Positions 17,243-25,391 of a stretch of 64,000 nt of DNA are shown in pieces. The notes below the pieces were generated by a model. It worked only from the letters and a program-made list of their open reading frames with translations, was not told the origin of the DNA and did no database searches. The translations under genes were made by a program, and so were the position numbers. Origin of the DNA: Rhodovulum sp. 12E13 (GTDB taxonomy: Bacteria; Pseudomonadota; Alphaproteobacteria; Rhodobacterales; Rhodobacteraceae); contig NZ_QPLK01000008.1 of assembly GCF_003340565.1 (NCBI RefSeq), forward strand, positions 62,001 through 126,000, written 5' to 3'. How positions within the stretch are numbered: position 1 is the first letter of the stretch; each line of letters opens with the position of its first letter.

Positions 17243-19021
17243 TCAGAGCGGCCAGATGAGCGGGATGAGCAGCGAGGCGAGCAGCCCGACCGACAGGTTG
17301 AGCGGGATGCCCACGCGCAGGAAATCTCCGAAGCGGTAGCCGCCGGGGCCATAGACGAGCATGTTGGTCTGGTAGCCGATCGGCGTGGCGAAGGCCGCCG
17401 AGGCCGCGATCATGACCGCCACGACGAAGGGCCGTGGGTCGTAGCCCAGTGCGACGGCCAGCCCGATGGCGACGGGGGTGACCACCACCGCGACGGCGTT
17501 GTTGGTGACGAGTTCGGTCAGAACCGAGGTGATCAGGTAAACGGCCCAGAGCGCGAGCACTGGCGGCAGCGCGCCGATGTAGGGCGCAAGCGCATCGACC
17601 ACGATGCGCACCGCGCCGGTCTCCTGCAGCGCCGCGCCCACGGCGAGCATCGAGAAGATCAGCGCGAGCAGGCGTCCGTCGACGAAAGAGAACGCCTCGT
17701 CGGCATCGACGCAGCGCGCCAGCAGCACCACCGCCACGGCGAGCACGGCCAGCATCAGGATCGGGGCGACCCCGAAGGCGGCGAGCACGACGAGCCCCGC
17801 GAGCGCCGCCACCGCCACCCAGGCCCGACCGCGGCGGAAGGCGCGCTCGGTCGGGCGCGACACGTCGACGAGTTCCATGTCGGCGGCCAGCCGCTGGATG
17901 TCGGCAGGTGCCCCCTCGAGCAGCAGCGTGTCGCCCACCCGCACCACGAGGTCGTCGAGCTGCCGGCCGATATTCTGGTTCCGTCGGTGCACGGCCAGCG
18001 GGTAGACGCCGTATCTGCGCCGCAGCCGCATCGATCCGAGCGAGCGGCCGACCATGCGCGCGCCGGGGGTGATCAGCACCTCGACCGTCGAGGTGCGCAC
18101 CGACGACAGCTTGTCGACCGCGCGCAGGTTCTTGTTCTCCTGCAGGCTCAGCAGTTCCGCCATCTCGGTGCGCAGCACCACGCGGTCGCCGGCGGCGAGT
18201 TCGACCGCGCCCAGGTCGCGCCGGAGCGAGGCATCGCCGCGCAGCACGTCGATCACGCGCACGCCCTCGCGGCGGAACAGATCGACCTCGGTCACCGGCC
18301 GGCCCACCAGCGCCGAGCCCTCGGGCACCGCGACCTCGGTGAAGAACTTCATGCGCGAGCGGTCCGACAGGACGCCGGCGAGGCTTTCGCGGTCGGGCAG
18401 CAGACGCGGCGAGACGACGCGGATGTAGAGAAGGCCCCACGCAACGAGGATCACCGCGAGCGGCGTCACCTCGAAGATCGAGAAGGCCGCCAGCCCCTCG
18501 GCCCGCGCCACCCCGTCGACCAGCAGGTTGGTCGAGGTGCCGATGAGCGTCAGCGTGCCCCCGAGGATCGCGGTATAGGAAAGCGGGATCAGCAGTTTGG
18601 ACGGCGACAGGCCGAGCGTGTTGGCGATCTGCACGACGACCGGGATCATCACCACCACGACGGGCGTGTTCGACACGAAGGCCGAGGCGACCACGACGAA
18701 GCAGATCAGCACGCCGAGCGCGCGTGCCGGGCTTTTCTCGGCCTCGGTCTGCGCGATCTGGGTAAACCGGTCGAGAGAGCCGGTGCGCACGAGCGCTCCC
18801 ATGACCAGGAACATGGCCGCGATTGTCCAGGGCGCCGGATTGGACAGCACCTCGAGCGCCGACTCGTAGGGGAGCACGCCGGTTACAAGGAGAACCGCGA
18901 CGCCGCCGATGGCGGTCACCTCGACCGGGAAGACCTCGCGCATGAAGAGCACGAACATGCCCAGCACGACGCCGAGCGCCACGATCGCATCCGCCTGCGG
19001 GCCGAGGGGAAGAAGCTCCAT
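17243..19021 (-). CDS. SLC13-family permease with two TrkA-C (RCK) domains
   Basis: 592 residues. Divalent-anion/sodium symporter family protein in the inner membrane: about five N-terminal spans, a central cytoplasmic insert of two RCK_C-type domains (about residues 205-375; FFTEVAVPEGSALVGRPVTEV and VEVLITPGARMVGRSLGSMRLRRRYGVYPLAVHRRN), then a second set of spans. Substrate-site hairpins SNTPVVVVMIP with TLIGTSTNLLVDG, and TNNAVAVVVTP with ATPIGYQTNMLVYGPGGY, are intact. The architecture is that of broad SLC13/ArsB-like permeases often annotated as citrate or sulfate transporters; the substrate cannot be told. ATG at 19021 chosen over an Arg-rich upstream extension. Confidence 0.9.
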   Translation of the reverse strand: MELLPLGPQADAIVALGVVLGMFVLFMREVFPVEVTAIGGVAVLLVTGVLPYESALEVLSNPAPWTIAAMFLVMGALVRTGSLDRFTQIAQTEAEKSPARALGVLICFVVVASAFVSNTPVVVVMIPVVVQIANTLGLSPSKLLIPLSYTAILGGTLTLIGTSTNLLVDGVARAEGLAAFSIFEVTPLAVILVAWGLLYIRVVSPRLLPDRESLAGVLSDRSRMKFFTEVAVPEGSALVGRPVTEVDLFRREGVRVIDVLRGDASLRRDLGAVELAAGDRVVLRTEMAELLSLQENKNLRAVDKLSSVRTSTVEVLITPGARMVGRSLGSMRLRRRYGVYPLAVHRRNQNIGRQLDDLVVRVGDTLLLEGAPADIQRLAADMELVDVSRPTERAFRRGRAWVAVAALAGLVVLAAFGVAPILMLAVLAVAVVLLARCVDADEAFSFVDGRLLALIFSMLAVGAALQETGAVRIVVDALAPYIGALPPVLALWAVYLITSVLTELVTNNAVAVVVTPVAIGLAVALGYDPRPFVVAVMIAASAAFATPIGYQTNMLVYGPGGYRFGDFLRVGIPLNLSVGLLASLLIPLIWPL

Positions 19022-19143
19022 GCACGCCCCGTCGATGGTTCGGCGGTCATGGTTCGCATGGCGGTGTCGCGCTGACAAGCGCCGCACGGGGCCCTCGGCA
19101 CCGGGCGGGCAGGTCGGGCGGCTCGCTTGCCTGGGGACGGGGC

Positions 19144-19193
19144 GCAAAAGCCTTGGAAAAGGCTTTTGCAAATCCCTTCTTCAAGGGATTTGC
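19144..19193. repeat. Overlapping pair of perfect 11-bp hairpins
   Basis: GCAAAAGCCTT (19144-19154) pairs with AAGGCTTTTGC (19159-19169) around GGAA; GCAAATCCCTT (19168-19178) pairs with AAGGGATTTGC (19183-19193) around CTTC. The two stems share the central GC. AT-rich relative to everything around it. Lies between the divergent SLC13 permease and HtrA genes, so it is not a terminator for either. Probably a REP-like dispersed element. Confidence 0.85.
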
Positions 19194-19306
19194 ACCGGGC
19201 CCTGCTCTGCGACGGGGGCGCGCCGCCTTGACTCCATCTCCGTGACACCGATCTCGGATGATGGTGCCATGGTCGCCCTGCGGCGGCACGAAACCGAAGA
19301 AGACAG

Positions 19307-20434
19307 ATGAGCCTGCGCGCCTTCGCCACCCGCCTCGCCCTCATGACAGCCGCCGGCTGCGCCCTCGTGCTCGCCTGGCACGTCGGGCTCGCGCTGCAGG
19401 CGCGGCTCGACGCGCCCGCGCGGCAGGCGCCCGCGCAGGTGCTGGTCGACCCGGCCCCCGGGGCGCCCGACGAGGAGCAGGTCATCGACCTGTTCGAGCG
19501 CGCCAAGAGCAGCGTCGTCTTCATCTCGACGCGCAGGACCGTGCCGGAGTTCTGGACCGGCGCGCAGCGGGAGGTTCCGCGCGGCAACGGCTCTGGCTTC
19601 GTCTGGAGCGCCGACGGCCACATCGTCACCAACGCCCACGTGATCCGCGGCGCTTCGTCGGCCACGGTGCGGCTCGCCAACGGCGCCACTCACCAGGCCC
19701 GCCTTGTCGGCGCCGCGCCCCGGCACGACCTCGCGGTGCTGAAGATCGAGGCGGAGGGTCTCGAGGCGCTGCCCCGCGGCACGTCGCGGGACCTGCAGGT
19801 GGGGCAGTCGGCCTTCGCCATCGGCAATCCGTTCGGCCTCGACTTCACGTTGACCACGGGCATCGTCTCGGCGCTCGACCGCGAGCTGCCGGCGCAGGGG
19901 GGGCCCGGCCTGCGCGGCCTGATCCAGACCGACGCCGCGATCAACCCGGGCAATTCGGGCGGGCCGCTCCTCGACAGCGCGGGCCGGCTGATCGGGGTCA
20001 ACACCGCGATCTTCTCGCCCTCGGGCTCGTCGGCCGGCATCGGCTTCGCCGTGCCGGTCGACACGGTGTCCCGCGTCGTGCCGCAACTCATCCGCACGGG
20101 CAGCTACGCCCCGCCCTCGCTCGGCGTCGACATCGACGAGCGGGTCAATGCGATGGCGCGACGGCAGGGCATCGAGGGGGTCCTCGTGCTGGGCGTGGCC
20201 GCGGGCTCGGCGGCCGAAGCGGCGGGGCTCGAACCTGCGCGCATGACACCGGACGGCCGATTGCGGCCTGGCGACGTGATCGTGGCACTCGGCGGCGAGC
20301 CGGTGGGCAGCGTCGACGACCTGTTGGCCGCGCTACTGGCCCATTCGCCGGGCGACGAGGTCAGCCTGCGCGTGCGAAGGGGGGGCGAGACGCGCGAGAC
20401 GACCGTCACCCTCGACCCGCCCCGCCGCGGCTGA
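19307..20434 (+). CDS. HtrA/DegP-family trypsin-like serine protease with one PDZ domain
   Basis: 375 residues, shorter than the two-PDZ DegP, more like DegS/HhoB. The N terminus (residues 7-28) is a signal anchor, placing the protease in the periplasm. Catalytic triad: His in VTNAHVI (about 111), Asp in RHDLAVLKI (about 141) and Ser in PGNSGGPLL (about 216). Residues about 270-370 form a PDZ domain (GVLVLGVAAGSAAEAAGLEPA, LRPGDVIVALGGEPVGSVDDLLAAL). Role: periplasmic protein quality control. It is followed 170 bases on by a Bax-inhibitor-1 family gene with its own heat-shock-like promoter, so the two may share a stress function without being one operon. Confidence 0.93.
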   Translation: MSLRAFATRLALMTAAGCALVLAWHVGLALQARLDAPARQAPAQVLVDPAPGAPDEEQVIDLFERAKSSVVFISTRRTVPEFWTGAQREVPRGNGSGFVWSADGHIVTNAHVIRGASSATVRLANGATHQARLVGAAPRHDLAVLKIEAEGLEALPRGTSRDLQVGQSAFAIGNPFGLDFTLTTGIVSALDRELPAQGGPGLRGLIQTDAAINPGNSGGPLLDSAGRLIGVNTAIFSPSGSSAGIGFAVPVDTVSRVVPQLIRTGSYAPPSLGVDIDERVNAMARRQGIEGVLVLGVAAGSAAEAAGLEPARMTPDGRLRPGDVIVALGGEPVGSVDDLLAALLAHSPGDEVSLRVRRGGETRETTVTLDPPRRG

Positions 20435-20514
20435 GCGCCACGGCCGCAGGTCGGTCGCCGGTCATGCGGGAAACGCTTCGTCCGCCGGATGCCAAGCGTT
20501 TCGCTCATGAAAGC

Positions 20515-20543
20515 CTTGAAAGCGCACCCGCGCTCCCCGATAT
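20515..20543 (+). promoter_or_regulatory. Sigma-32 (RpoH)-type promoter candidate
   Basis: CTTGAAA at 20515-20521 and CCCCGATAT at 20535-20543, with 14 bases between CTTGAA and CCCC. This is close to the heat-shock sigma consensus (CTTGAA, 13-15 bases, CCCCATNT). It stands about 60 bases upstream of the Bax-inhibitor-1 family ATG. Seen by eye only. Confidence 0.6.
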
Positions 20544-20604
20544 TCCCAACGATGCCCTCGCCCGCCTGCGACCGGGCTCTTTGTGGACGGCTATGGAGGA
20601 ACGA

Positions 20605-21390
20605 ATGGCTGACTATCAGACGGCGCGGACGCAGACGGGCTACGCCGGCGCCCGCACCGCCGCGATCGACGAGGGCCTCAAGGCCCACATGAACAAGGTC
20701 TACGGCACCATGTCCGTGGGCATGCTCATCACGGGCGCGGCCGCCTGGGCCATCTCGGGCCTGGCGACCACGGCCGACCCGGCGATGGGCGTGGCCCAGA
20801 TCGGGCCGAACGAGTATCTCACCAGCTTCGGCGCGGCGATCTACACCTCGCCGCTGCGCTGGGTGATCATGTTCGCGCCGCTGATCTTCGTCTTCGGCTT
20901 CGGCGCCATGGTCAACCGCATGTCGGCCGCCGCGGCGCAGCTCGTCTTCTACACCTTCGCGGTGGTGATGGGCCTGTCGCTCAGCTCGATCTTCCTCGTC
21001 TTCACCGGCTACTCGATCGCCCAGGTCTTCCTGATCACCGCGATCGCCTTCGCCGGGCTCTCGCTGTGGGGCTACACCACGAAGAAGGACATCTCGGGCT
21101 GGGGCTCGTTCCTGATCATGGGCGTGATCGGCCTGATCGTCGCCTCGATCGTGAACATCTTCCTGGGCAGCCCCGCGATCATGTTCGCGATCTCGGCGCT
21201 GGGCGTTCTGATCTTCGCAGGGCTGACGGCCTACGACACCCAGCAGATCAAGAACGAGTACATCCAGTTCGCCGCCGCGGGCGACCAGGAATGGCTCGGC
21301 AAGGCGGCGATCATGGGGTCGCTGCGTCTCTACCTCGACTTCATCAACATGTTCATCATGTTGCTCCAGCTTTTCGGCCAGCGCGAGTGA
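20605..21390 (+). CDS. Bax inhibitor-1/YccA family membrane protein
   Basis: 261 residues with seven hydrophobic segments after a 45-residue hydrophilic N terminus, the BI-1 topology. Family landmarks: HMNKVYGTMSVGMLITGAAAWAISG at the first span, GLSLSSIFLVFTGYSIAQVFLITAIAFAGLSLWGYTTKKDISGWGSFLIMG centrally, and the C-terminal LTAYDTQQIKNEY followed by LYLDFINMFIMLLQLFG. E. coli homologues interact with the FtsH protease, and some BI-1 proteins act as pH-gated calcium leak channels. GGAGGA lies directly upstream of the ATG at 20605. A heat-shock-type promoter precedes it and a good terminator follows, so it is probably a single-gene stress-responsive unit. Confidence 0.95.
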   Translation: MADYQTARTQTGYAGARTAAIDEGLKAHMNKVYGTMSVGMLITGAAAWAISGLATTADPAMGVAQIGPNEYLTSFGAAIYTSPLRWVIMFAPLIFVFGFGAMVNRMSAAAAQLVFYTFAVVMGLSLSSIFLVFTGYSIAQVFLITAIAFAGLSLWGYTTKKDISGWGSFLIMGVIGLIVASIVNIFLGSPAIMFAISALGVLIFAGLTAYDTQQIKNEYIQFAAAGDQEWLGKAAIMGSLRLYLDFINMFIMLLQLFGQRE

Positions 21391-21403
21391 TCGCTGCGCC
21401 ACA

Positions 21404-21957
21404 TCACGATCCGAGAGGCCGGGCCCAGCGCCCGGCCTTTTTCGTTGCCGCGCCCGTATGCATCGCGCCTCGACACCCACGGACGATGCGCACCGCGGGA
21501 CAGGCGATGCCCGGCGCGAGCGACAGATCGAACGGGTCCACCTCGCCGAAGCGGAGGGCGCGCGAGAACGGCACTGGGATGCACGTCGCCATGCAGTCGA
21601 ACGCGCGCACGCCCCGCGCTGCGCCGCCGGCTCGAAGATATGCGTGAGCAGCGCTCGCCCGATGACGCGCCGCAATCGGGCCAGGTCGGTCACAAGGTGG
21701 CGGATGCTGGCGTGCCCCGAGCGTCGCCCGCGCGTCCAGCCTCCCGCGGCGGCGGTCCGGCCGGCGACCTCGTCGGCCACGGAACAGGTGCCGCAGGTCA
21801 CCAGCCGGGGCCGCCCGCGCGATGGGCTGCACCGGCGTCACCCTGACTTGGGGCGGGCAATCCTGGCGCAGCAGAGCGGGAAGCTGCGCACGAGCAGCGC
21901 GTCGATGCCGGCGATTTCGGCGGCCCCGGTCGGGCTGACGCTGATCGTCTCGGCCAT
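21404..21957 (-). pseudogene. GNAT-family N-acetyltransferase, broken by three frameshifts
   Basis: Reading the reverse strand from the ATG at 21957, one frame gives MAETISVSPTGAAEIAGIDALLVRSFP and soon hits a stop (21838-21840). A single-base shift near 21870 continues as ALLRQDCPPQVRVTPVQPIARAAP; a second shift near 21800 restores the first frame for LVTCGTCSVADEVAGRTAAAGGWT then SIRHLVTDLARLRRVIGRALLTHIFEPA; a third near 21630 gives ARGVRAFDCMATCIPVPFSRALRFGEVDPFDLSLAPGIACPAVRIVRG. Joined, this is a near full-length GNAT acetyltransferase with the acetyl-CoA loop region (ARLRRVIGRALL in place of the usual Q/RxxGxG/A). Three independent frame changes make a decayed gene more likely than sequencing error. 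No RBS-like sequence is obvious. Confidence 0.8.
21416..21442 (+). terminator. Rho-independent terminator after the BI-1 family gene
   Basis: Perfect 9-bp stem AGGCCGGGC/GCCCGGCCT (21416-21424, 21430-21438), 5-base loop, followed by TTTTT. It begins 25 bases after the stop codon. Confidence 0.9.
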
Positions 21958-21991
21958 GCCAGACACTTCCCGGCTCTTCCGGAAACGACGA

Positions 21992-22018
21992 AGGCCGCAC
22001 CCGGGGCGGGCGCGGCCT
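21992..22018 (-). terminator. Terminator-like hairpin downstream of rpmG
   Basis: On the reverse strand AGGCCGCGCCC pairs with GGGTGCGGCCT (one mismatch) around a 5-base loop, followed by TTCGTCGTTT. Lies 27 bases past the rpmG stop. Confidence 0.65.
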
Positions 22019-22044
22019 GTCGCATCCTCGAACGGCAGGATAGG

Positions 22045-22212
22045 CTACTTGATCTTGCCTTCCTTGTACTCGACGTGCTTGCGCGCCACCGGGTCGTACT
22101 TCCGGATGGTCATCTTTTCCGTCATGGTGCGGGCGTTCTTCTTGGTCACGTAGAAGTGCCCGGTGCCGGCGGTCGAGTTCAGCCGGATCTTGATCGTCGT
22201 CGGTTTCGCCAT
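22045..22212 (-). CDS. rpmG: 50S ribosomal protein L33
   Basis: 55 residues, standard length for L33 of the large ribosomal subunit. The sequence [54 protein letters not shown] after Met is the family pattern without the CxxC zinc pairs, the zinc-independent (C-minus) form usual in Alphaproteobacteria. GGAGAG is centred about 9 bases upstream of the ATG, and a terminator hairpin follows, so it is a single-gene unit. Confidence 0.98.
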   Translation of the reverse strand: MAKPTTIKIRLNSTAGTGHFYVTKKNARTMTEKMTIRKYDPVARKHVEYKEGKIK

Positions 22213-22356
22213 CGTCGCTCTCCTCGCCGGGCGGGTTTCGCCCCCGCGGTGAATTCCCTGAACCCCGCCTTCTACGCCCCGCCCGTGCGAAGTCAAGCGC
22301 CTCCGCCCGCCGTGCAGCCCCCATCCGGCGCCCGCGCGGCGCCCGTGCGGCGCCCG

Positions 22357-23127
22357 TCAGGCCATGGCCGGCACCCCCATCGCCGCGTGCATCCGGTCGC
22401 GCTCGGCATCGGGCAGGCCCAAAGCGCGGGCGAGCTGCGCGAGGTAGGCAGCCTCGCGCTGATTGTCGAGCCGGATCGCCATCAGCGAGGTGGCATAGAC
22501 CTGCGCGCGCATCGCATGCGCCGTGTCGCGGGCAAGCGCCTCGACATCCACCGGAGCCGCCAGCTCGCGCTCGACGAAGGCGCGCTCCTCCGCGTCGACC
22601 TCGCCCAACTGGTCGAGGATCGCCTGCCGCTCCTGCGGGTCGATCTCGCCGTCCGCCTTGGCGGCCTGGATCATCGCCCGCACCATCAGCTTGGCGTTCT
22701 CCTCCATCGCGGCCGAGGCGGGCGTGCCGCCGAACAGCGCGCCGACCATGTCGTCCATGCCCTGCCCGCCGGACTGCGCCGCGCCCTGCAGCGCCGCCAT
22801 CAACCCCCCGAGGCCCGCCGCGCCCGCGGCTTGTTGTCCGCCGCCAAGCGACGCCATCATCTGCTCAAGCGGGTTCGCGCCGGGTTGCGAGCCGGCAGCG
22901 CGGCCGCCGGAGCCCTGGCCCGCAAGGCCCTGCACAAGTCCGCCGAGGCCCATCCCCTCGGCCATGCGCTGCAGGTCGGCAAGTCCCGGCGCGCCCGGGC
23001 CGCCGGCCCCACCGTGCTGCATCATCTTCTGCAGGCCGGCCATGCCACCCATCTGCTTGTACTTGTCCATGCCCTTCGCCGCGGCGAAGCCGACCGCCAC
23101 CGTCGCCAGTGTCCGCATGAAGCTCAT
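22357..23127 (-). CDS. DUF533/TerB-family tellurite-resistance-like protein
   Basis: 256 residues. The N-terminal MSFMRTLATVAVGFAAAKGMDKYK is hydrophobic and followed by a Gly/Met/Gln-rich low-complexity region (about residues 25-135), as in DUF533 proteins. The C-terminal about 110 residues form a TerB-like helical domain, with ENAKLMVRAMIQAAKADGEIDPQERQAILDQLG carrying the acidic DGEIDxxE metal-site motif. Probably inner-membrane associated. The family's cellular role is not established. It lies directly upstream of rpmG on the same strand and downstream of rnpB, with its own gap, so an independent unit is likely. Confidence 0.85.
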   Translation of the reverse strand: MSFMRTLATVAVGFAAAKGMDKYKQMGGMAGLQKMMQHGGAGGPGAPGLADLQRMAEGMGLGGLVQGLAGQGSGGRAAGSQPGANPLEQMMASLGGGQQAAGAAGLGGLMAALQGAAQSGGQGMDDMVGALFGGTPASAAMEENAKLMVRAMIQAAKADGEIDPQERQAILDQLGEVDAEERAFVERELAAPVDVEALARDTAHAMRAQVYATSLMAIRLDNQREAAYLAQLARALGLPDAERDRMHAAMGVPAMA

Positions 23128-23233
23128 CGCGCATCCTCCCGTGCATTGCCGGAGGGGTCCGGCACGGGCAGCATGCCACACCTGACGTTGCGTCCGTGCG
23201 GGGCACGGCGTCGCGGCGTGAACGGGCGAAAAT

Positions 23234-23625
23234 GCGCGGACGGCCTGTAAGCCGGATTCTGTCCAGGCCCCCGACCGCGAGCGGACAAAGGCCCTGGGCG
23301 ACCATTCCTCTCGGCCCGCCGTTGCCGGCGGGCTCAAGCTGCCAACCCGATCTCTCGGGGCCGGAGCGGCCCCGGGGCGCTTGCACGCCCCGCGGAGATC
23401 CTATTCGGCATTGCTCCCGGTGGGGCTTGCCGTGCCGTCCCCGTCGCCGGGGCCGCGGTGGGCTCTTACCCCACCGTTTCACCCTCACCCGCCCTGAGGC
23501 GGGCAGACTGTTCTCTGTGGCGCTTTCCGTCGGCTCTCGCCGCCCGGGCGTTACCCGGCACCGTCGCTCCGTGGAGTCCGGACTTTCCTCGAGCCAAAGG
23601 CCCGCGGCCGCCCGGCCATCCGCGC
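23234..23625 (-). ncRNA. rnpB: RNase P RNA (bacterial type A)
   Basis: About 392 nt. The catalytic RNA of RNase P, which matures tRNA 5' ends. On the reverse strand the universally conserved 5' block GAGGAAAGTCCGGACTCC (CR I, P4 strand) lies near 23594-23577, the central block with GGTAAGAGCCCACCG near 23472-23458, and the 3' block ACAGAATCCGGCTTACAG near 23264-23247. The outer P1 helix is visible: GCGCGGATGGCC (23625-23614) pairs over 12 bp with GGCCGTCCGCGC (23245-23234) with one G-U. The internal GCAATGCCGAATAGG-type block is also present. Ends are set by P1, so the mature transcript may be a few bases longer. Confidence 0.96.
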
Positions 23626-23634
23626 AAGCGGCAT

Positions 23635-24510
23635 CTACGAACGCGCCGTCTCCCCGTCAATGGCCCCGTCCATGCGCCCGTCCGTGGGCCCGTCCGTGGG
23701 CCGGTCCATGACCCCGCGGGTGACGGTGTCGATGCCAGGCCCCTCGGGCAGTGCCGCGAGTAGCGCCCGGTCGGCCGCGTCCGCCGGCCCCTCTCCCCCC
23801 GGGCGGAAGCGCGCGCGGAAGGCGGCGAGCCGCGCCTCGAGCGGGGCCTCGGCCGTCCAGCCCGCCCGCGCCAGCAAAGCGCCCACATCGCTGCTCGGGT
23901 CGAGGCCCGGCTCCGCGTCCGTGTCAGGCCGGAGCGCGAGCCCCCGCAATGCCAGCCGCCGCCAGTCGAAACGCGGGCCGGGGTCGGCCTTGCGCCCCGG
24001 CGCGCAATCGGAATGCCCGATCACGCTCTCGGGCCCGATCCGCCACCGCGCCATGACTCCGGCAAGCAAAGCCTCGAGCCGCGCCATCGCGGGCTCCGCG
24101 AAAGGCGCGCGGCCGGAATTGTCGATCTCGATGCCGATGGAGGCAGAGTTGACGTCGCGCACCGCACCCCACGCCCCCGCCCCCGCGTGCCAAGCGCGCG
24201 CCCGCTCGCAGACGAGTTGCCAGAGCCGTCCGTCGCGCCCGACCAGGTAATGCGCCGACACCGCGAAGGTCGGGTCGCACAGCCGCTCCAGCGCCGCCGC
24301 GGCCGTCTCCATCGCGGTGTAGTGCAGCACGACGAGGCGCGGGCGCGCCCCCCCGCGCCGCGCGCCCGCATTGGGCGACGGCAGCCAGATTGCGCCGGGC
24401 TCGCCGACACGCGCCCCCTGCCCTTCTTCTTGCCCGGAAATATCCCCGCCGGAGGCTCCCGCGCTGTCGACCCGCGCACCGTCCTGGGGCCTGGCCGGGC
24501 GGCGCCCCAC
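23635..24510 (-). CDS. AmpD-like N-acetylmuramoyl-L-alanine amidase
   Basis: 291 residues from the GTG at 24510, 5 bases after the upstream stop. Amidase_2 domain: LVVLHYTAM with a zinc His, FAVSAHYLVGRDGRLWQLV, SIGIEIDNSG, and IGHSDCAPGRKADPGPRFDW with the second zinc His and the RKxDPG motif. It cleaves the amide between N-acetylmuramic acid and the stem peptide in murein recycling or turnover; no signal peptide is evident, so cytoplasmic recycling is likely. The start is uncertain: the family domain begins near 24396 (WLPSPN), yet no ATG, GTG or TTG occurs in frame between there and 24510, and a copy of the interspersed palindromic element lies in that stretch. The C terminus carries a short tandem repeat. 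Confidence 0.85.
   Translation of the reverse strand: MGRRPARPQDGARVDSAGASGGDISGQEEGQGARVGEPGAIWLPSPNAGARRGGARPRLVVLHYTAMETAAAALERLCDPTFAVSAHYLVGRDGRLWQLVCERARAWHAGAGAWGAVRDVNSASIGIEIDNSGRAPFAEPAMARLEALLAGVMARWRIGPESVIGHSDCAPGRKADPGPRFDWRRLALRGLALRPDTDAEPGLDPSSDVGALLARAGWTAEAPLEARLAAFRARFRPGGEGPADAADRALLAALPEGPGIDTVTRGVMDRPTDGPTDGRMDGAIDGETARS
23663..23710. repeat. Four degenerate 12-bp tandem repeats at the amidase 3' end
   Basis: Units of the type GGCCCGTCCGTG at 23663, 23675, 23687 and 23699, encoding the tetrapeptides MDRP-TDGP-TDGR-MDGA at the amidase C terminus. In frame. Confidence 0.85.
24421..24456 (-). repeat. Interspersed palindromic element copy 1 (tail region)
   Basis: On the reverse strand: GCCTCCGGCGGGGATATTTC followed by CGGGCAAGAAGAAGG. 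Same tail as the copies at 27914, 36157 and 45518 with a two-base change in the middle. Sits between the lipoprotein gene and the recognisable start of the amidase domain. Confidence 0.8.
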
Positions 24511-24515
24511 CGCCC

Positions 24516-25334
24516 TCAGCCGCGGGCGGCGCGGAAGGGCGCCGGGTTCCAGTCGCAGGCGAAGCCGTCGCCGTCGGGGTCGAGCCCCATCCGGTCGCGC
24601 CAGGGGCCGCCCGCCTCGAGGAAGGCGCGCTGGGCAAGGTCGGCCCCGGCGAAGCGCGCGCATTGCCGCGCGGCGCGGCCCTCGCTCGCCAGCACCCGGC
24701 GGTAGAGCGGCTCGCCCACGGCGTTCGTCGTGCGCAGGGCATAGGCGACGATGTCGGGTCCCGTCGCCTCCGACGGCTGGGGCAACTGGGCAGGGCTGAC
24801 CTCCACGCGGGCGGCGCGCTGCTGCTCGAGGCGCGCCGCGTCGCTCTGGATCGTCTCGCGCGACGAGACGGCGGCGAAGTCCTGCTCGTCGGACAGGCCG
24901 GTGGCGCGGCTGCCGGCGGCAGGGGTGATCACCTGCCCCTGCGCAGGGGTGCCGAGGCCCGGCGCGATGCCGGGCGCGGCCAGCGGTGCCGCGGGCACCT
25001 GTGAAGCCGCGGCCGTTGACCCCGCGGGGGAGGTGGCCCCTGGCGCGGCCGGCCGCGACACGGTCTCGCTAACGCCGATGCCGGCGGCGGCGAGGTCGGC
25101 CGCGGTCAGGCCCGGCGTTCCGCCCGTCGCGTCCGGCGCGCCGGTGGCACGCGGAGACGAGGGCGCGAGCCCAGCCAGCTGGGCCTCACGCGCTTGTCGT
25201 TCGGCAAGGTAACTCTCGTAATCGCCGAAGCCCACGCCGCGCAGCGGATCTGCCGCGCTGTCGGCCATCGGGGCCGGCTGGCAGGCGGCAAGCACCCACA
25301 CTCCAGCGGCAGCCATTGCCCATCGCGTCGTCAT
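24516..25334 (-). CDS. Lipoprotein with C-terminal Excalibur-like calcium-binding motif
   Basis: 272 residues. The N-terminal signal MTTRWAMAAAGVWVLAAC ends in the lipobox LAAC, so it is a lipid-anchored envelope protein. A long Ala/Pro/Gly-rich middle (about residues 50-165) is followed by a helical stretch and, at the end, GLDPDGDGFACDWNPAPFR, which fits the Excalibur DxDxDGxxC calcium-binding motif. Its stop is 5 bases before the amidase GTG, suggesting an envelope-maintenance operon (lipoprotein then murein amidase). The function is unknown. Confidence 0.85.
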   Translation of the reverse strand: MTTRWAMAAAGVWVLAACQPAPMADSAADPLRGVGFGDYESYLAERQAREAQLAGLAPSSPRATGAPDATGGTPGLTAADLAAAGIGVSETVSRPAAPGATSPAGSTAAASQVPAAPLAAPGIAPGLGTPAQGQVITPAAGSRATGLSDEQDFAAVSSRETIQSDAARLEQQRAARVEVSPAQLPQPSEATGPDIVAYALRTTNAVGEPLYRRVLASEGRAARQCARFAGADLAQRAFLEAGGPWRDRMGLDPDGDGFACDWNPAPFRAARG

Positions 25335-25391
25335 CGGATCGTCCTGCTCGTGCTCTTTTGCAGGGAGAGTAGCAACTGCAGGCCCCCCGAT

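Noticed and set aside
22213-22356. Riboswitch or leader RNA upstream of rpmG
   Set aside because: Only a normal ribosome-binding site is visible; no conserved stem pattern.
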